Source: Castor canadensis (lineage: Eukaryota; Chordata; Mammalia; Rodentia; Castoridae). From it: 64,000 nt of DNA. Made by a program: the position numbers and the translations under genes. Of this stretch, positions 1-15,299 are shown in pieces. Position 1 is the stretch's first letter; each line of letters starts with the position of its first letter. The stretch lies in NCBI RefSeq assembly GCF_047511655.1, contig NC_133401.1, forward strand, positions 15,346,001 through 15,410,000, given 5' to 3'. A model generated the notes under the pieces. The model saw only the letters and a program-made list of their open reading frames with translations, did no database searches and was not told where the DNA came from.

Positions 1-79
1 AGGTTATTCAGACTTTGTTGTTGTAGTATATATTTGTGTTGGTTCATGAAATAAATTCTTTTTTTCAATTGGTCATGAT

Positions 80-176
80 TCTTTTTCTTTTTCTTTTTTA
101 GCAGTATTGGGGCTTGAACTGAGGGCCTCAAGCTTGCTAGACAGGTGCTTTACCACTTGAGCCACTGTGCCAGCCC
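80..176 (-). repeat. ID-type tRNA-derived SINE
   Basis: Read on the minus strand, this is a tRNA-like unit with an A-box-like stretch (GGCTCAAGTGGTAAAGC) and a B-box-like stretch (CAGTTCAAGCCC). A T-rich tail sits at 81-100 on the + strand. It lies in the intron upstream of the ZNF226 terminal exon. Confidence 0.8.
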
Positions 177-689
177 ATGATTTCTTTAACTTTGAACAAC
201 ACTGTTTTCATTGTCTTGACTACACAGTTGCAACTCCAATTTCCAGTAAATTTGACTTCAGTAGTTCTTTTTGGATTTGTGATTTTGCATGTTCACAGAG
301 CATCAACTTTGCAAACAAGACATGCTATGTCTTCTATATGTGATATATAGAGAAAGAGAAGAGAAGAGAGGCTTTGGATGATGAAGATAGCAACCCATAG
401 AGAGAGAAATTTAGGTGAATTCTTATAGTTAATCGTTCCTGGGTTTTGCTTTTCATTACCCCTGTTGCCATCGCTCGGTCCAGGTGTCACATCTCTTTCC
501 TGGATTATCACCATAGCCTTGTCACTAGTTGTTCTGTTTTTATCCTTTCCCCAACAATCTGTTCTCTACCTGACAGCCAAAGTGACCCTTTTAACCTTGG
601 GTTACCTGATGTTATTCCTCTTCTTAAAGTTTTCTTGTGACTTCTTTTACTTAGAGTAAAAGCACTAAAACTGACTGATAGAATTCTCT
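177..689. other. ZNF226 intronic sequence, no gene seen
   Basis: The stretch has no convincing coding potential, because the open frames present are short, overlapping and lack splice context. It is intronic if the ZNF226 model is right, as the KRAB exons must lie to the left of the window. Confidence 0.5.
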
Positions 690-1185
690 GTAGTCTGCTG
701 TTCATCCCCCTCTGCCTCTCAGACCACAACTCCTGTCCTCTTCCTCTTGCTCAGTCTTTTCCAGTCACATTGTCATTCCTTGCAGTTCCTCATTCCTGTC
801 AAGGCTGCTTCTGCCTAAGCTCTGTTCTTTTCTCTTTCTAGAAAACTTGTTCATTTATAATCCTCATGAACCCTCCTTTCAAACTTCATTCAGATGTCTG
901 CTCTGGTTTAATGTCCAAAGAGAGGCCTCCTTTGACTGCTGTACTAAAAATTCAATTCTCCCTTTACTCCCTGGGCCCTGTTTATGTTGTATCTAGGCAC
1001 TGATCATTATTGCTTTATATATATTTTTGTTCCCCTGTTTATCACCTGTGCCTCCTCACTGCAGTGTGATGGCCAGGAGTGGAGTAATTTTATCTCTGTT
1101 GTTTATTACCATCTCCTCAGTGCTTAGAGTAGCCCTGGTATATGGCAGGGGACCTGTAAATATTGGTTAAATAAATAGGTGAGTT
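690..1185 (+). repeat. LINE-2 3' end relic
   Basis: The order of landmarks matches the 3' end of ancient mammalian L2 elements. First comes a stretch around 890-935 on 'gtttaatgtcc...agagaggcctcctttgac', then a 'tttatcacctgtgcctcctcactgcagtgtg' type stretch, then 'cagtgcttagagtagccctgg', ending in 'aaatattggttaaataaat'. It is heavily diverged, so it predates the rodent-specific insertions. Confidence 0.65.
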
Positions 1186-1295
1186 GATGGATATGAAATT
1201 ACCACAGAGATAGGTAATATGAGGTGAATAAAGCAGTATTTTGAAAAAACACTTTTGTTTCCAAAAAATTTCTTGCCTAATTCTAACTTCACAGT

Positions 1296-1296
<1 letters not shown>

Positions 1297-1344
<48 letters not shown>
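1297..1344. repeat. (TG)n microsatellite
   Basis: An uninterrupted run of TG dinucleotides of about 48 bp, inside the intron. The apparent open frame across it on the minus strand is a by-product of the repeat. Confidence 0.95.
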
Positions 1345-1345
<1 letters not shown>

Positions 1346-1515
1346 TCGTAGGGACACTTCTTAGGGAACCTGTAGTATTGTAGGTGTAGTGGTTGTTGTT
1401 GATGTTTGCCAATCTTGATATGAGTGCTTTCCCTCTGACTTTATTTGAGCAGTTGTAGCAGAGCAGGTTCATTTGAGGAGGAAATAAGTTTTGTATGGGT
1501 TATTTTTTGTTTTGT

Positions 1516-1596
1516 TGTTTTGTGGTGCTGGAAATCAAACTGGGGGCTTGTGCATGGTAGGCCAGTGCTATACTGCTGAGGTACATCGCCAGCCCA
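1516..1596 (-). repeat. ID-type SINE, diverged
   Basis: On the minus strand it reads as an ID-like unit starting GGGCTGGC and containing a GAGGTA...CTACCATGC segment, with the T-rich flank on the + strand's left side. It is more diverged than the copy at 80-176. Confidence 0.65.
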
Positions 1597-5147
<3,551 letters not shown>

Positions 5148-5650
5148 TTTTTTTGAAGACTCAAGTGTCATGTGAATTCTTTTCATCATCATGTCTCAGC
5201 AGAAAAATAGTTATGTTTTACTAAAGTCTTTCAGCTAGTGCTCCTCATGGTTCAGTGGTTTAGGGTACACAGCAGAGAACTCTTCTCATTGGTATGAGAA
5301 GGCTTTCATTAGAGCCTTGTTCTTTCTCAAATGTTACTCAGAGGAGAGACCTTGAGAAGGATGAGTTTCACCAGGGTTTTTGCAGAAGTATCACAGGCAT
5401 GCTATGGTGTCCACTACAATGATAACTGTAAGGCAGAGGTTTTGTTCACTGCTGACTATATTATCTCAACACGGCCAAGGATCCAAGAGTTGCTTAATAT
5501 TTGTTTAGTTAATAAGTGGAGAAATGTGTAACATTTAAACTGTTGAGGTCACCTCCAGTATATTATAAATTTGTATTCAGAACAGGAAATCTAGGAACTT
5601 GAAAAATTGATTCAGGGGAATAAATAGTTGAAATGTAGAAAGCTGCTCAG
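5148..5650 (+). other. ZNF226: ZNF226 3' UTR with candidate poly(A) signal
   Basis: No coding potential follows the stop. An AATAAA hexamer at 5619-5624, followed by T/G-rich sequence, is the first good polyadenylation signal; a second AATAAA lies at 6187-6192. The transcript end is inferred, not seen. Confidence 0.5.
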
Positions 5651-6961
5651 TGCTGCAGTCTGTAATATTAATTTGGTATTGCCCTGTTATGATTAGCACC
5701 TATCTTCTCCCAGGCTTTGTTACCAAGTTGGGTCCAGTCTTCTTGGACTTTGCCTAATTTTCCATTGATTTAATACAGTAGAGATTTGGTTGTCTTTTGT
5801 GACAGTATTGCTGAAAAATGAATTTTGTTAATCTTGCATTAACAGGATACTACCTACTACACTGCTGATTATTTTTCAACGCTGTTAAGGCAGAGGTGTA
5901 TGCGTCAGAAAAGGTTACTAGTGACTAACATTTCATTGTGAATGTTGACTTGATCTTTTTCTTTTTCTCCACATTTTCATCCATGCTTTGACATGATTGC
6001 CTTATGAGGGTTTAGCATTGTTTTTTTAGGTAGAGCTTATTTGCAATAGATTGTCAAGATCTTTGCCCCATATTCTTCCTTTCCCTACCCAAGGACAAAA
6101 AGTCAGTGGTAGAATTGGAGAAGTTCCATCAAATTCTTTGGCTTGTTGGGGCACAAATGACTCACTTTTTCCTCAAGGTGGGAGTGAATAAAATACTTTT
6201 GGAACAGGAGTTAGTATAAATCAGAATAGTGAATGCATTCCTTTTATCTGGAAATCATAGAGTAGAAACATAGAAGATTCAAATAGGTAAGTAATATATT
6301 AATGATGTTGCTGAGAAGTACTTAGTACGAATTTATTTTTTATTTTAACAAAATGCACATGGGGTATAATGTCATGTTTCATTTAGGAATTTAAGATTTT
6401 TCATATTCCCGCAATAACATGGATTCATTAAAATGATGGTCAAGTTATGACAATAGAAGAATAACAGTTTAATGTAGTTTAGGGGCTTCACCTGCCTTCA
6501 ACTCATATGTACATGTGAGTGAATGGGCATGAAATCATGGGTGACATCTTTCTCACACATATGTAAATCCTGATAAGAGTCTTCAGGAGTTTTCCACATT
6601 TAACTTCTGTGTTTAATTTTTTCCAGTGAGCATCCATTTTTACTCCAAAACACTAATTTTTATGTTGAAATAGGTAATAAAACTACCTAAAGTATAATTT
6701 GAAAAATTACTGACTATATTAATCTCTTAAGATTAAAGGATCATAAGCCATACAAGGCCAAATTTAAGGAATGGAAATGAATTACAAAAAGGAAAAATTG
6801 GATAGTTGTTCAAAGAAAGATACATTGGCAAGTATGAATATATATTTGCATTTGAATATATAATGCATTTTAATCTCCTTGGGCATGAATCCCATGCACC
6901 TAGAATTTTAGTATAATTCCAGCAGTAGGGATTAATGCATCCTAGGATTTTGGTGTTGTGC
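5651..6961. other. Intergenic sequence, AT-rich, no gene seen
   Basis: Unique-looking AT-rich sequence. I see no splice-flanked coding segments. It may include the end of a longer ZNF226 3' UTR, using the AATAAA at 6187-6192. Confidence 0.4.
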
Positions 6962-7092
6962 TTTGGGTTGGTTGGTTGGTTGTTTTATTGAGACAGGGTC
7001 TTGCTGTGTATCCTAGGCTGGTGTCAAATTCTTGGTCCTCCTGTCTCAGCCTCTGTTGGAATTACATGTGTGCACCACCGTGCTATCAATGC
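6962..7092 (-). repeat. B1-type (7SL-derived) SINE
   Basis: It begins with a TTGG/TTTT-rich tail, then GAGACAGGGTCTTGCTGTGT, a CCTAGGCTGG block and GTGTGCACCACC. This is the reverse complement of a rodent B1 monomer. Confidence 0.85.
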
Positions 7093-8214
7093 ATCCTAGG
7101 TCTTGACAAGCCTTGTCACTGGATAAACCAATAGCCCATGACACTGACTTGTCCTTTCAAGGGCTTGGTTTTGTTGGGGGGGTGGTAGTTGAGCAGCCAA
7201 GTCTTTCCAGACACTATGGCAAAAAAGAATTGAGCCATGGAAAAAAGGAATAGTGAAAAAAGTTGTTTATAAAGTAACAGAGTGAGGGTAAACCCTGAAG
7301 AGAAATAAGTAAGTGGAAACAAGTTTTGGAGGTAAAATTTGATGTGGACGAAGAAAACATACGTATAGGTAGGGAACGGCATGATGCCAGTGGAGTCTAA
7401 TGATGGGAGCAATGCAGTTACCAAGCAAGATTGGAGACAATTTCTTATACATTTCGATGGTGTTTAAAGCTTATTTGGTTAAAGGACTTTACTCAGCAAA
7501 GGATAAAGATCTGTCTTACCTTATCTAGCTATATCTATCTATTATCTGTATGTACACACGCATATATGTATAAACACATATATATACACACATATGGGAA
7601 GTTTCCACAATTTCCTGTGGATTCCTGGGTCACACTTTCACATGCTATTTTTACCTCAAATTGTGTTAGATATCAGAAATCCTGGGCCTTTGATGTTTTG
7701 TGTGTTCTTCACTGTCAAGCTAGCTAACCAGCTCTCAAGGTAATTTGTAGGTAGGGTTGGCACACTGCATTTAAGAGCTTTATTGAAATATAACAGTGCT
7801 ACTTTATGTATCTATGGCTGCTTACTTGCTGAAGTGAGTGTTTAGTTATCATGACAAACATGGCCCACAAAATCTAAAATATTTACATTCTGGCCCTTTG
7901 TGTAAACTGTTTGACCTCTGTGTTAAGCCAAAATGACTTGTCTCTCATGATTGAAAAGATCTTAGCACAGGTCTTAGACATTCAATCTAAGGTTTAGTCA
8001 GAATTCCAAATAGTTTGCTTTTGATTGTCATGTTTCCCCTTCTGATTGACATTGGCCTTTAGGTTGGTCCCAAAGTGGCAATAGCAACTGGGACTACCTA
8101 CTTCTTTACAGCCAGTGAAAGAAAACTGCTGTTTCATTTGTAGTATTGGGTTGCTCACTGTTCACTCCTAATGCGCATAGGTTTTGCTCCCATCTACACT
8201 CAAGGTTAAATTTC
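7093..8214. other. Intergenic, no gene seen
   Basis: Short AT-rich dinucleotide patches occur around 7550-7600. Open frames on either strand are short and lack recognisable domains. Confidence 0.4.
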
Positions 8215-8345
8215 TAGGAGCACGTGTGCACTTGTAGCTTTAGCTACTCAGGAGGCTGAGGTGGAAGGATCACTCACTTGAGCCCAGGAATTCAAAATCA
8301 GCCTGTGTATCATAATTGAGATCCTGGCTTGAATAAGTTAGTAAA
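8215..8345 (+). repeat. B1-type (7SL-derived) SINE fragment
   Basis: CTACTCAGGAGGCTGAGGTG followed by GGATCACTCACTTGAGCCC and a CAGCCTGTG...ATCCTGGCTTG tail matches the 7SL-derived core in plus orientation. The 5' end is truncated or diverged. Confidence 0.8.
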
Positions 8346-9144
8346 GAAATTAAACTAGCTGTATATCTCACTCCCTTGGCCTTTGTGGCTATTAAGCTTC
8401 CACTTCCACTTGCCATTATGGACTCAAGTTTTCTAGTTTTGGCCTTTGAGATATTTTCCTATCTTAATTTTGAGCATGGTTGCCTATAAACATTTTAGGG
8501 GACTTTTATATATTAGCATTTTTTTTCAGAAAAAGGTACCCAACATCAAAGTCAGTGACTGAATGGTAATACTGAATTCACAGATTTGTAGAGCATTTTA
8601 TTTTATTGTGCTGGACTTGTAGAGTCTTACCAGTAGGCTATCAGGATATCAACAGGAAGGCGTGGAATGCTGAAAAATTAGGATGGGAACATATGAGCAG
8701 ATTCCAACAAGGCTGAGAACATTGATCTCTAAATTTATTTTTCTTCCTCTAAAGTAGGTCTCCCTTTGATTGAAGGGCATATAGTGACCTTCCCTAAGAT
8801 GGTTTCCTTGCAAGGAATTAGATCCTTAAGTTTTGCCTCCATTTCTCTAATTTTTCTACACCTATAAAAAGACTCAAGTCCTCACAGGCAATGGGGAGAG
8901 AAGTCTTAAGGTAAAAAGTATGACCATGAAGATATACCAGCCAATGTAAAGATATTTTATATTCATACCAATAGAAAGCAGAAATACATATTATTTTGGA
9001 TGTTAAGGTACTGTCAGCAAAATAATGATGGATTAGGTAGGATTTTTTGATAACAGGTGCACTAAATAGTGATCCCATCCTTAGAATGCTAGCTTGAGCT
9101 CCAAGGAATGCCCATTACATAGGTATTAGTGCCATTGCTTAGTT
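8346..9144. other. Intergenic, no gene seen; contains left ERV target copy
   Basis: No element recognised. The last four bases (9141-9144, AGTT) are the left copy of the target duplication of the adjacent provirus. Confidence 0.45.
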
Positions 9145-9504
9145 TGTTGCAGGAATCTTGAACAGAGACACACGACACTGAGGCAAGTCAGCAGGAAGCA
9201 GTTTTATTGTGTTGGCACAGACTCATCAAACTTGAGTCCAAAGACTGAGCACTGAGAACGAAGGGGTCTCACCTTATATACCCTTGCAAGCAGGTTACAT
9301 AAACAAAAAGCAAAGTTTAACCCATATATGGCTGCATGCAACTGTATTGGCTGCTTTACACCCCCCCCCCCCGCCCGTGCTATGTGACCATTATGCTTAG
9401 AGTCTTTAAGTTTTATCTCCCTGCAATGCCATCCCCTTCCCCCCTTCCACATTATCAGAACAAAGACTTGCCTGCTATCTTTTCTGACTCTCCTCCCTGC
9501 TACA
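9145..9504 (-). repeat. 3' LTR of ERV copy 1
   Basis: Minus-strand LTR of about 360 bp. It has a TATATAAG box at 9273-9280 and an AATAAA signal at 9203-9208. A poly-C run at about 9360-9372 on the + strand is an expansion not matched in length in the other LTR. Confidence 0.88.
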
Positions 9505-9520
9505 TTATTCCCTCCTTTGA
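9505..9520 (-). promoter_or_regulatory. Polypurine tract of ERV copy 1
   Basis: Directly before the 3' LTR, the minus strand reads AAAGGAGGGAATAA. This is the purine run expected to prime plus-strand DNA synthesis. Confidence 0.75.
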
Positions 9521-9699
9521 TGCTCAGACCCACCTAGGGTCAAAGAGCATCATCCTGATTTAGAGGTTTATATTTCCATAGCATCATTGTACGAGCAGCC
9601 ATTTTTCTTTCCATAGTGTCCTCCATAGTAGTCCTGCTTGACTGTAATACTAAGAGAACCAGGCAGGGTAATATTAAACATGATCCCAGGATAAGGCCC

Positions 9700-11560
9700 A
9701 TTCCCCTATCAGGGTTTTGAATCTACCTATGGCAGAGAACCATCCTCCAACCAGGTCATTGGGATTCTATCCTTTCCAAGTCTGGATGGGGACACGGCAA
9801 TTTTCCTCATTCTGTTTGTGATTTCTTCTATGACCTTCCCTTCATCATCAATCTGTAAGCAGCAGTTGCTTAGGTTAAATTTTCCACAAACTTCCCTCCT
9901 CAGAAACAAGCAGGTAAGAGGATTTGATAGCTAGCATTGTGATTTTAGTGCTTTGTTTTGCCAGCAAATTGAGAGCTCTTGCGGTTTCATTAGTTATCAT
10001 TTCAACAACAGCCTGCAGCCTGATGATGCAGTTGAGCATATAAACTGGGGTGCAGTAGCCCCAGATCTGTCTTCTGCCCAAGTGGGAGGACTATAGTATG
10101 GATGATTTGCTTGGGTGGCCACTCTATCATTCCAATTGCCAATTTGTAAGTCACCCCGCTTTTGTCTATTTAACCTCTCTTCATATATGGGAACTCCCAG
10201 ATTTTCACCTTGTCTGAGGGGGAGCAAGAAGGATGGCCTGATTGTGCCCAACACGCAAGACTCAAACCAGCTGCTGGGTAGCACCATATAAGCTTGCTTC
10301 CCACAGATCCAATATAGTCCCTGGGAACTTGCCAATTTATGTTTGCTGTAAGAGAGCAGAGCAGAGAAGTTGGCCAATGGGTGGGGCTCTGGTTCTGTGT
10401 GGTTCGGAGTTCCCCACCATTGAGTGGTGCCATTGTAAAACTGTCCTAAACTAGTTAAATCCCATACCAGGGGAGAGAACCAGCCTTTTGGGCAGGAGAT
10501 ACAGTAATTCCCAATGATAGAAGGTTTTAGGAGCTTTTCCTGTCATTGGGGAATGTGATCTCCTTAAAGAGCACTGGTGGGTCTAGCTCCCTTGCTTCCC
10601 ATGGCCAGTGGTCTCCCAAGTTGGTTCCTCCACAAACATAGCATGAAGTTACATTCAGTGTGTGGGCAATAGTCTCGCAATGAGAGGAACAAGTTTTTGG
10701 TCTTGTCAGATACAGGGAACTCACTCTGCATTTCCTCATAAAAAGAATGAAAGACTTAGTATGAGGAACTCTCATGGGTAACAGTTTCTAATTTGAGGTA
10801 CATCAGAGACCTGGAGTCAAGGCCCTTTCCAGCTATACTTATACTAATTGTATGTCCCTGTTTCCAATCAGAGGGCTTGAGTACAGTGAAATTTACAAGT
10901 TACAAGTGCCAGGGGTACAGTCAGTGGCAGCTGTCCCCTTGTGAAGGAGGGCTGTGTGTTTTGCCCTTTGCCATGTATTGGAGTTGAAACACAACTCTAG
11001 TAAGGGCGATAATAAGAACTCATATCATCACATGGCCAAGAGGTGTCCCCCTGGCACATATACTTATCATTTGATGTATAGGCTCTTTCCCAAGCTAGGC
11101 CCCCACAGCCACAGCCTGTACCTCCACATCCACCTTGGTCTATGGCTGCACATGCATCAAAGAACATTGACACTGGTTTATCAGGGTTAGACACCTGGGT
11201 ATGGGTGATGAAGTTCCCAGGGTTGTGGATGCTCCTGATCTTTAACCATTGCTTCCAAGGGTGGTAGGTGGGGTTGAAGCAGATATGCCGATCACCATGG
11301 GAACTCACCAAATAGGTGGTATGGTAGTGAGTGCATGACCTGATGACAGAGCCTGCACAGGAATAGCAAGTATGGAAATCAAAGTCCTGGTGACAACACT
11401 TCTTGCCCAAGTAGTATGCATTCATAAGTCACAGTTTGAGATCTGGGGTTCCTGAGCAAGGGACTGATTAAATTTAACTCAAGGAAAAGATCCATCCCCG
11501 GAGGGGGAAGACGATGACTCCTCACCTTCTGCCATGCATAGACTAGTCATCTTCCAGAGT
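9700..11560 (-). pseudogene. env remnant of ERV copy 1
   Basis: The surface-subunit region (best frame 10997-11425) is rich in cysteines and aromatic residues. The transmembrane-subunit region lies at about 9727-10081. Its immunosuppressive-like helix is followed by a cysteine motif with seven residues between the first cysteine and a CC pair (around 9860-9890), then a D-D-E-G-K turn. The gene is spread over at least four frames, so no intact glycoprotein is possible. Its type differs from the env of the second provirus. Confidence 0.7.
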
Positions 11561-11562
11561 GA

Positions 11563-12813
11563 CTAGAGTAGGGCTGTCATTCCACCGTCTGAGGTTCTGT
11601 GTTGTTTCCCAGGAACTGGGTCCTGCCAAGGAAGAGCACAGATGTTCTGGAGGCTGATCTTGCATGGCAAAGACAGATCAGGGATGCACTCCCACTGGAA
11701 AGAGATTGGCTTTACTTGGCTGTGGTGGATCCAAGGAACAATCTCTGCTACTTTAACTGCAGTAGGGGTAGACAAAATAACAACAAAAGAACCTCTCCAA
11801 TGAGGCGTTAATGGCTAGACATTCCATTCCTTTACAAAGATGGCATCCCCTGGTCTGTAAGGGTGTGTGGGAGGTGTCAGGCTGACAGGAAGTCTCTCCC
11901 AGGTCCAGTCATTGATCTTTGACAGAGTCAACCCTAGGGCCTGCATCTGTTGCAGAAATAGTGAGGTCACCTATTTCTTTGAGGTCCCCCCATATGCCTT
12001 TATTAAGGGGGGTAGGCATCCATAAAGGACTTCAAAGGGTGAGAGCCCTGTCTGCTTCTTGGTACTAGACCTAATCCTTAGGAATGCTATGGGCAGTAGT
12101 TGATCCCACTACAGATGGGTCTCCTGACACAATTTTCCCAACTGTAATTTCAGAGTTCTATTCATGCACTCCACTTTCCCTGAACTCTGGGGGTGGTAGG
12201 CCATTTGCATCTACCAGGTGATTCCTAAGCCCTTAGCCATCAGCTGTACCACCTTGGCCACAAAGGCTGGCCCATTATCTGACACAATAGACACATATAT
12301 TCCAAACTGAGGGATGATATCCTTTAGTAGACATCTGGCCACCTCCTGGGCCTTTTCAGTTCGTGTGGGGAAGGCTTCAACCCATCCTGAGAAGGTAGAG
12401 CCAAACACTAACAGATATTTGCATCCCCAAGGTTGCAGCATTTCAGTGAAGTCCATGATCAAGTTTTCAAGAGGAACTCCACCAATGCTCTGCACCTGGG
12501 GAGGTGCCCTGGGCCCTTGCTGGGGGTTGTTTTTTGACAGGCTACATCATTCACAAATTACCTTACTTACCGTGGAGAGTTTGGGGACATAAAAGTGCTG
12601 GGCCAAGGTGGTCTCGAGGGCTGTTTTCCCTGAATGAATTCCTTCATGGAACTGCTTGACAAATGTAGGAGCCAGTGACTCAGATATGGCAAGGTGGCCA
12701 TCAGCAAACTTCCACCATCCATCCAGTAGAAAATTTCCCTGCTCAGTCTTAAACCAAGCCTGCTCTTGTGGTGTGTACCATGGGTCCCATTCAGCTAAGG
12801 GGCATGGGAACAA
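11563..12813 (-). pseudogene. Integrase region of pol, ERV copy 1
   Basis: On the minus strand, a zinc-binding HHCC region (12547-12813) leads into a catalytic core (12211-12495) with an MDFTEM-like first catalytic Asp and a VSDNGPAF second Asp. A KVE third acidic position follows just after a stop. The core has a V-F-G in place of the usual V-x-V-D stretch. A C-terminal SH3-like segment ends at 11563, in the area where env begins. Several stops separate these parts, so the gene is dead. Confidence 0.85.
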
Positions 12814-13047
12814 GCAGCTGTCAGGACAGTTGGGGCTGGTCCACTCATGAGGGATGCTTGCTTGGCCTCTCTGTCAGCTTTCCAGTTTCCCTGAGCAATT
12901 GTTCCATGTCCTTTTTCGGTGCCCTCAGCAGTATATAACTACCACCATTTTAGGGGCCCACACAGTGTCTAGCAGTTTGAGGAGTTCCTGTCCATATTTG
13001 ATACTTTTTCCTCCCAAGCTAATGAGTCCCCTTTCTCTAAATAAGGC

Positions 13048-13323
13048 TCAATAGACATGAATGGTTATGAAGGCATATTTAGGGTCAGTGTAGGCATTTA
13101 CCCAAACACCTGAAGTGAGCTGGAGTGCCTGCATGAGACTGACAAGTTCAGTCTTTTGTGCAGAAAATCCAACTGGCAACAGGTGGGCTTCAGTGTCTGA
13201 GTCCAGAGTCACCACTGCATAGCTGGCTAAGCATGTGCCATCCTGGACAAAGCTGCTGCCATCTGTGAAATATTCAATGTCCAGATTGCCAATAGGCTGA
13301 TCAGTTAGATCTGGCTGGCTCAA
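13048..13323 (-). pseudogene. RNase H region of pol, ERV copy 1
   Basis: The minus-strand frame contains the YFTDGSSF start of a retroviral RNase H, an AQKTELVSLMQAL segment with the catalytic Glu, and an AYTDPKYAF segment in which Ser of the usual DS pair is Pro. The frame breaks before the final acidic residue. Confidence 0.85.
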
Positions 13324-13949
13324 GAAAAAACCTCATCCATAACCTCTAAGCAGTCACACTGTGGGAGCTCTGAATCAACAGACAATAGGGTGGGTGGGCT
13401 ATGATTTTAACAACCTCCATTCAGATGCATGGGTTTTCACATAGCATCCTCTGGTACTTGACCATCTGAGAGTTGGTCAGTCAATAATTTCCCTTATACT
13501 CCATGAGTGTCAGGTTGGAGTGGGGAACTCAGACCATGAATTTTTGCCCTAGGATAAGCTTGTCTGCATCTGTCACCAGGGCAGTGGTGGCTGCTAGGGC
13601 ATTCAGACAAGGCAGCCAGCCCTGGGAAATGGCATCAAGTTGTTTTGACAAGTAAGCCACTGGACAATGCCAGGAGCCTAGTAGCTGACTCAGGACCCCA
13701 ATAGCTATCCCCTTTCACTCATGGGCATATAGGAAAAATGGCTTCATCACATACAGCAGGCCTAGAGCAGGGGCATTTGTGAGTGCCCTCTTGATTTCTT
13801 TAAAGGCTTTCTCTTGTTGTCTCCCCCATACTAAAGATTCCTATTCTCCCTGCCTTTGTGGCTTCATAGAGGAGTTTGGCCAAGAGGGAGTAGTTAGGGA
13901 TCCAGATTTGGGAGAACCTGCAGCTCCCCAAAACTCTGTAATTTGCTGG

Positions 13950-14720
13950 TGGGTCTTGGGGGCTGGGATGGAATAGACAGCCTGTTTCTTTTCAGGGCCG
14001 AGCCTGCATTGTCCCTGGAATAGGTGAAAGCTGAGGTATTTGACAGTGTTTTGGCAAATCTGGGCTGTTTCCCTTGTATCCTGCCTCCCATAAAAGAGAA
14101 AGGAGAAGGTGCATCCCTCCTATACAGTTCTCCCTAGTTGGTCCACCAAGCAGGAAGCCATCTATGTACTGGAGGAGTGTGGAGCCATGCTGGTTGGCTG
14201 AGAAGGCTTTGAGGTCGGATGCCAAAGCAGTTATGAAAATAGTGGGAGAATTTTTGAAACCTTGTGGCAATTGAGTCCAGGTTAGTTGCCCCTTTTCTCC
14301 ATTGGGATTTTCCCATTGGAAGGCAAAAATGAACTGGCTCTGTAGGGCCAGGCAGATGCAGAAGAATGCATCCTTAAGATCTAGGCAGATAAAAATCTTT
14401 GCTTCAGCTGGGACAAGGCCTAAAAGTATGTATGGATTTGGGACTATGGGATGCAAAGTGACTGTTGCTGAATTTACTGCCCAGAGGTCCTGAACTGTCC
14501 TGAAATCCTTGGTCCCATTTCTGAAAAGGTAATAAGGGGGTGTCCAGGATGACTGGCAAGGTCAGAGGATACCAAATTTCAGGAGTCTGTCAAAGTGTTT
14601 TTGAATTCCTACCTGGGTCTTGTGGGGGATGAAGTACTGTTTTTGGTTGACTGAGGTGGCTCCCGGCTTTAGTTCCACCACTACTGGGGGGCACATTCTG
14701 GGCCAGACCTGAAGGATTAT
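13950..14720 (-). pseudogene. Reverse transcriptase region of pol, ERV copy 1
   Basis: The frame at 13992-14456 shows the finger/palm motifs: LDLKDAFF with its catalytic Asp, LPQGFKNSP, and the active-site loop at 14157-14168. That loop reads YIDG instead of the family's YxDD, so one catalytic aspartate is lost. The spacing and the LPQGF motif are gammaretrovirus-like. Upstream stops separate it from protease. Confidence 0.87.
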
Positions 14721-15200
14721 CTTCAGCCTACACCTGGAATCTTGAAGGGAAGCTCAGGAATTACAGGAGGCCTTTCTTCAGGGGCATAGAGCCACCATAC
14801 CTCTTCTTGTGCAATCATGAGGATTACAGCCTTTGCCTCAGGTCCTCTCAACTTGAAGCCTGCTGTGACATCTGAATCAAAAGTTATCTGTGCCCTCAGT
14901 TTACATAACAAGTCCCTTCCCATTAGGCCTACAGGGCAATCAGGGAGATAAAGGAATTCATGCCTTACTTCATGGCTTCCAAGATTGCATCATCTGGACA
15001 CTAAGAAGGGGTGGTGGGCCTGGTCCCTTGGAGCTCTGATAATGGTTGTATGTTTTTTGGAAAGAGAGCCCACTGGTTGGGTCACAACTGAATGTTCCAC
15101 ACCCATGTCTACCATGAGATCAGTGGGATGGCCCCCTATTTTAATTCAGACCATAGGCTCTTGTGGGCCAAGTAGAATGGAGCCCAGTCTATCTATACCT
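14720..15200 (-). pseudogene. Aspartic protease region, ERV copy 1
   Basis: On the minus strand, 15101-15109 encodes D-M-G within a V-D-M-G-V-E-H-S-V context. This is the retroviral protease active site, normally D-T-G. A flap/C-terminal segment with a GRDLLCKL motif follows at about 14880-14923. The Thr to Met change and flanking stops argue against activity. Confidence 0.75.
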
Positions 15201-15299
15201 CCTCATAGACTTCCAGGGCTGCCAGTTCCACCAGGTTTTCCTTCCAAGGACTAGCCTACCTTTGGGCCAGCTGATATTTTCCCTTGACAATTTGGCCTC

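Noticed and set aside
9204..9563. Short frames over the LTRs of ERV copy 1
   Set aside because: LTR regulatory sequence; not conserved between the two LTRs.
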